NCBI GenBank assembly: GCA_964449845.1
Contig: CAYVES010000098.1
Span: 1-9,085, forward strand
Direction of reading: 5' to 3'
Length of the DNA: 9,085 nucleotides
DNA from: SOKG01 sp964449845
GTDB taxonomy: Bacteria; Chloroflexota; Dehalococcoidia; SZUA-161
Under the pieces are notes generated by a model that saw only the letters and a program-made list of their open reading frames with translations, was not told the DNA's origin and searched no databases. The first letter of the stretch is position 1, and each line of letters opens with the position of its first letter. Both the position numbers and the translations under genes were made by a program. Shown piece after piece: positions 6,028 to 9,085 of the stretch.

Positions 6028-7575
6028 ATGGCAGTTGAATACTTTCCTAAACTAGAGGAATTTCGGGGGCTAGCTAAAGAAGGGAACCTGGTTCCGGTTT
6101 TCCGAGAATTATCCGCTGACCTGGATACCCCGGTCTCGGTGTTCCTCAAGTTGAGGCAGGAAGCTCCTACATTCCTCCTTGAGAGCGTCGAGGGCGGCGA
6201 GAAACTAGGCCGCTACTCCTTCCTGGGCATAGGTCACAACGTGGTGCTCAAATCATCAGGCAATAAAGCGATCATCCACCGAAATGGTGAGAGGCAGAGG
6301 GTGAATCTCGAAGGCAGGGACTGCCTGCACCTGGTGCAGGAGCTTCTCGCCCAGCGCCAGGTGGTCAAGATCCCCGGCTTGCCCCGCTTCTTCGGAGGCG
6401 CGGTCGGCTACATATCCTATGATACGGTGCGGTACTTCGAAAGGCTACCTGAGTGCTCCCGCGACGAGCTTGGCCTGCCCGAATGCGTTTTCGTCTTCAC
6501 CGATACCATGGTCATTTTCGATCACGTACAGCACAAGATGAAGATAGTAGCCAATACGTATGTCGATGGCCCCGCTGATTGCGTCTACGAGCAGGCGATG
6601 TCCAAGATCGATTCCATCGTTGCCAGACTGGCCAGGCCATTACCGCTGGAATCGGTGGGAACAAATAGCGTAACAACCCTTCCTCAAGACAAAGAGCTTG
6701 AGTCTAATTTCACCCAGGAAGAGTACGAAGCAGGAGTAAGGGCTTGCAAGGAGTACATCACTGCAGGCGATGCTTTTCAGATCGTGTTGTCACAACGGCT
6801 GAAGCGCAAAACCAGCGCCCAACCGTTCGCCATCTATCGGGCACTGCGCATGCTCAACCCCTCCCCTTACTTGTTCTACCTCGATCTGGGCGATTTTCAA
6901 CTCATCGGCTCCAGCCCGGAGATGCTGGTGAAAGTGGAGGATGGCATCGCTGAGACATGCCCCATCGCCGGCACCAGGCCAAGGGGAGCGAACGAAGAAG
7001 AGGATGAGGCTTTCATAGCCGAGCTTCTCAGCGACCCTAAGGAGATAGCAGAACACGCGATGCTGGTAGACCTCGCCAGAAATGATCTGGGGAGGGTCTG
7101 CCAGCACGGCACAGTGAGGGTGCCCACATCAATGTCCGTAGAGAAGTATTCCCACGTAATGCACATCGTTTCAACAGTGGACGGAAAACTGAGAGATGGC
7201 GAGAACGCCTTCAGCCTGCTAAGGGCTGCGTTCCCTGCGGGCACGCTGACCGGCGCTCCCAAGATCAGGGCTATGGAGATCATAACCGAGCTTGAGGGCT
7301 TAAAGCGCGGGCCGTATGGCGGGGCTGTGGGCTACTTCAGCTTCAGCGGGAATATGGATACTTGCATCACCATCCGCACCATCGTTATGATAGGGAACAC
7401 TGCTTATCTTCAGGCCGGCGCTGGCATAGTGTATGACTCCGACCCGACACGTGAATATCACGAGACCCTGAACAAGCTCAAGGCGCTGGAGGGCGCGGTG
7501 GAAATAGCGGAAGGAGAAGAGCATTACTCTGATTTAGCCCTGAGCGCTAAGTATAGAGGAATTAGACCAGGATGA
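6028..7575 (+). CDS. trpE: Anthranilate synthase component I
   Basis: TrpE converts chorismate to anthranilate, using ammonia supplied by the glutamine amidotransferase TrpG; this is the committed step of tryptophan synthesis. The N-terminal domain carries LLES (50-53), part of the tryptophan feedback site. The chorismate-binding domain has EYITAGDAFQIVLSQRL, SSPEML, CPIAGTRPRG, LVDLARNDLGR, VEKYSHVMHIVSTV, AFPAGTLTGAPKIRAME, GPYGGAVGYFS and GAGIVYDSDPTREYHET in family order. The ATG at 6028 gives 515 residues and the normal TrpE opening (YFPKLEEFRGLAKEGN). The frame runs open to a TTG at 5926, but that lies inside the T-box RNA upstream of its terminator and is not a real start. The ribosome-binding site is weak (GGGATAAGG). 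The gene overlaps trpD by 4 bases. Transcription is controlled by the T-box leader, and the enzyme is probably also inhibited by tryptophan. Confidence 0.96.
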   Translation: MAVEYFPKLEEFRGLAKEGNLVPVFRELSADLDTPVSVFLKLRQEAPTFLLESVEGGEKLGRYSFLGIGHNVVLKSSGNKAIIHRNGERQRVNLEGRDCLHLVQELLAQRQVVKIPGLPRFFGGAVGYISYDTVRYFERLPECSRDELGLPECVFVFTDTMVIFDHVQHKMKIVANTYVDGPADCVYEQAMSKIDSIVARLARPLPLESVGTNSVTTLPQDKELESNFTQEEYEAGVRACKEYITAGDAFQIVLSQRLKRKTSAQPFAIYRALRMLNPSPYLFYLDLGDFQLIGSSPEMLVKVEDGIAETCPIAGTRPRGANEEEDEAFIAELLSDPKEIAEHAMLVDLARNDLGRVCQHGTVRVPTSMSVEKYSHVMHIVSTVDGKLRDGENAFSLLRAAFPAGTLTGAPKIRAMEIITELEGLKRGPYGGAVGYFSFSGNMDTCITIRTIVMIGNTAYLQAGAGIVYDSDPTREYHETLNKLKALEGAVEIAEGEEHYSDLALSAKYRGIRPG

Positions 7576-8588
7576 TGAAGGAAGCGCTGACCAAAATCGT
7601 CTCCGGCAGCGACCTCACAATGGCCGAGGCCAAGGAGGTAATGGGAGAGATCATGCGAGGTCAGGCCACCCAGGCGCAGATCGGCGCCTTTCTCACCGCC
7701 CTGAGGATGAAGGGGGAGACCGCCGATGAGATCGCTGGCTGTGCCCAGGCGATGAGGGAAAGCGCCATCGAGGTGAAGCCCAAACAGAACATACTGGTAG
7801 ATACCTGCGGCACGGGTGGCGATGGCATCGGTACCTTCAATATCTCGACCACGGTAGCCTTCGTCGCCGCAGGGGCTGGCCTTGCCGTCGCCAAGCACGG
7901 GAATCGCTCAGTGTCCAGCCGCTGTGGCAGCGCTGATCTGCTGCAAGCCCTCGGTGTCAACCTGGAAATAGGTGCGGAACAGGTCGCCCGCTGCATTGAC
8001 GAGGTGGGGATTGGTTTCCTGTTCGCACCGCTGCTGCACCCGGCGATGAAACACGCCCTGGGCCCGCGCCAGGAGATCGGGCTGCGCACTATCTTCAACA
8101 TCCTGGGTCCCCTGAGTAACCCAGCCGGGGCCAAGAGACAGCTCCTGGGTGTGTATGATAGCGCCCTCACCGAATTGCTGGCAGAGGTACTTCGTGCACT
8201 CGGGGCCGAGCACGCTTTTGTAGTGCATGGCACCGATGGACTTGATGAGTTATCGGTCACTGGGCCAAACAAGGTATCCCGGCTCTATGAAGGCCATATT
8301 GAGACCTATTACCTCGACCCTCAGGAGTTGGGACTGCCACGAGCCGGGCTCAGTGACCTCGCAGGAGGCACCACCGAGGACAATGTCGCCATAACAAAGG
8401 CACTGCTTGAGGGAGAGCAGGGGCCGAAGAGAGACATTGTCCTGCTCAATGCCGCGGCTGTGCTCATGGCTGGGGGCAAGACAAACAGCCTCAACGAAGG
8501 GCTTGCGCTGGCAGCAGAAGCTATCGACGGCGGCGATGCCGGGCGCAAGTTGGAGCAGCTTATCGAGTTCAGCCGAAGTTTTAGCTAA
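7572..8588 (+). CDS. trpD: Anthranilate phosphoribosyltransferase
   Basis: TrpD joins anthranilate to phosphoribosyl pyrophosphate, the second step of the tryptophan branch. It shows the glycine-rich PRPP loop DTCGTGGDG (77-85), KHGNRS (108-113), the anthranilate-site segment GLRTIFNILGPLSNP (170-184) and HGTDGLDE (219-226). At 338 residues it is the normal stand-alone size, with no fused TrpG domain. Two adjacent ATG codons (7572 and 7575) can start it; the first overlaps the trpE stop as ATGA, so the genes are translationally coupled. AGAGGA at 7555-7560 is the nearest purine-rich site. trpC starts 9 bases after its stop. Confidence 0.96.
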   Translation: MMKEALTKIVSGSDLTMAEAKEVMGEIMRGQATQAQIGAFLTALRMKGETADEIAGCAQAMRESAIEVKPKQNILVDTCGTGGDGIGTFNISTTVAFVAAGAGLAVAKHGNRSVSSRCGSADLLQALGVNLEIGAEQVARCIDEVGIGFLFAPLLHPAMKHALGPRQEIGLRTIFNILGPLSNPAGAKRQLLGVYDSALTELLAEVLRALGAEHAFVVHGTDGLDELSVTGPNKVSRLYEGHIETYYLDPQELGLPRAGLSDLAGGTTEDNVAITKALLEGEQGPKRDIVLLNAAAVLMAGGKTNSLNEGLALAAEAIDGGDAGRKLEQLIEFSRSFS

Positions 8589-8597
8589 GGGAAAGAA

Positions 8598-9085
8598 GTG
8601 ATACTGAATCAAATTGTAGAGTCAACCAGAAAATCGCTGGCGCAGCAGAAGTCCGAAACGCCTCTGGCTGGTATCAAGAGAGCCATAGGTTATCAAGACC
8701 CACCGCGCGACTTCGCCAATGCTTTGAAGGGAGATAGCATCAGCCTGATCGCCGAGGTGAAACGGGCATCCCCATCAAAGGGCTTGCTCCGCCCAAATTT
8801 GGCTGCCTCTTCCTTGGCGCGTATCTATAGTCAGAGTGGCGCTGCTGCCGTCTCGGTGCTGACGGAGCCGGACTACTTCTGGGGAAGCTTCGCCGATCTC
8901 GAGGCAGTACGCGCGGGGGTGAAGCTGCCTTTGCTGTGCAAGGACTTCATTGTCGACCACTATCAAATATACAAGGCCCGGGCTCATGGCGCCGACGCGA
9001 TCCTGCTCATTGCTGCCATCCTCACCCGACATGAGCTCAGGATTCTGTTGGAGACCGCTCACTCTCTCGGTATGACAGCGCTAAT
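8598..9085 (+). CDS. trpC: Indole-3-glycerol phosphate synthase, partial (3' end outside window)
   Basis: TrpC closes the indole ring, turning carboxyphenylamino-deoxyribulose phosphate into indole-3-glycerol phosphate. It is a TIM-barrel enzyme. The open frame starts at a GTG (8598), 9 bases after trpD, behind AAGGGA, and runs off the window end after 162 codons, so roughly the last third of the protein is missing. The translation begins MILNQIVEST and shows IAEVKRASPSKG (51-62), with the active-site lysine at 55, then VSVLTEPDYFWGS (85-97) and LCKDFIVDHYQIYKARAHGA (113-132) followed by DAILLI. All are standard for the family. It continues the trp operon. The GTG start and missing end make it easy to overlook in an ATG-only scan. 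Confidence 0.94.
   Translation, partial: MILNQIVESTRKSLAQQKSETPLAGIKRAIGYQDPPRDFANALKGDSISLIAEVKRASPSKGLLRPNLAASSLARIYSQSGAAAVSVLTEPDYFWGSFADLEAVRAGVKLPLLCKDFIVDHYQIYKARAHGADAILLIAAILTRHELRILLETAHSLGMTAL

Noticed and set aside
7661..8272. 203-codon open frame antisense to trpD
   Set aside because: It is a shadow of trpD; the serine/alanine/proline-rich translation is typical of antisense frames in GC-rich genes.

Overview
The window reads as chromosomal DNA from a bacterium of the Dehalococcoidia / Chloroflexota type. This placement is an inference. It rests mainly on a collapsed division cluster in which mraZ and rsmH are followed directly by ftsZ, with no mur, fts or penicillin-binding-protein genes between them. 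That layout fits lineages known to lack a peptidoglycan wall. A T-box-controlled trp operon is compatible with the placement but does not prove it. Coding density is high, and there are no tRNA or rRNA genes, insertion sequences, CRISPR arrays or phage genes.

Layout. (1) 1-2490, plus strand: mraZ, rsmH and ftsZ, tightly packed and probably one transcript. (2) 2491-2592: a convergent intergenic gap with a strong 12-bp GC-rich hairpin that probably ends transcription from both sides. (3) 2593-3915, minus strand: lysA (diaminopimelate decarboxylase), with its own promoter at 3943-3971. (4) 3916-4167: a divergent promoter region whose plus-strand promoter (TTGACA, 17 bp, extended -10 TGCTATACA) serves the next gene. 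(5) 4168-5580, plus strand: a lone MmgE/PrpD-family gene of unknown substrate. (6) 5581-6027: no protein gene. It holds a small hairpin, a sigma-70-type promoter and a complete T-box leader ending in an intrinsic terminator. The specifier codon reads UGG (Trp), and the antiterminator bulge UGGC matches a tRNA with discriminator G, as bacterial tRNA-Trp has. (7) 6028-9085, plus strand: trpE, trpD and the start of trpC, cut off by the window end.

How the parts work together. MraZ is a DNA-binding regulator of its own operon, RsmH methylates 16S rRNA and FtsZ forms the division ring. Here they seem to be what is left of a division/cell-wall cluster. LysA makes lysine, which would be its only evident role if the cell has no murein. 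The trp genes carry out the first steps from chorismate towards indole-glycerol phosphate, switched on when uncharged tRNA-Trp accumulates. The glutamine amidotransferase gene trpG, often found between trpE and trpD, is absent: trpE and trpD overlap by 4 bases.

I did not find a clearly new biological system. The points most worth a second look are the stripped-down division cluster with its atypical FtsZ, the doubly matched T-box, the missing trpG and the orphan MmgE/PrpD gene with its duplicated ribosome-binding site.
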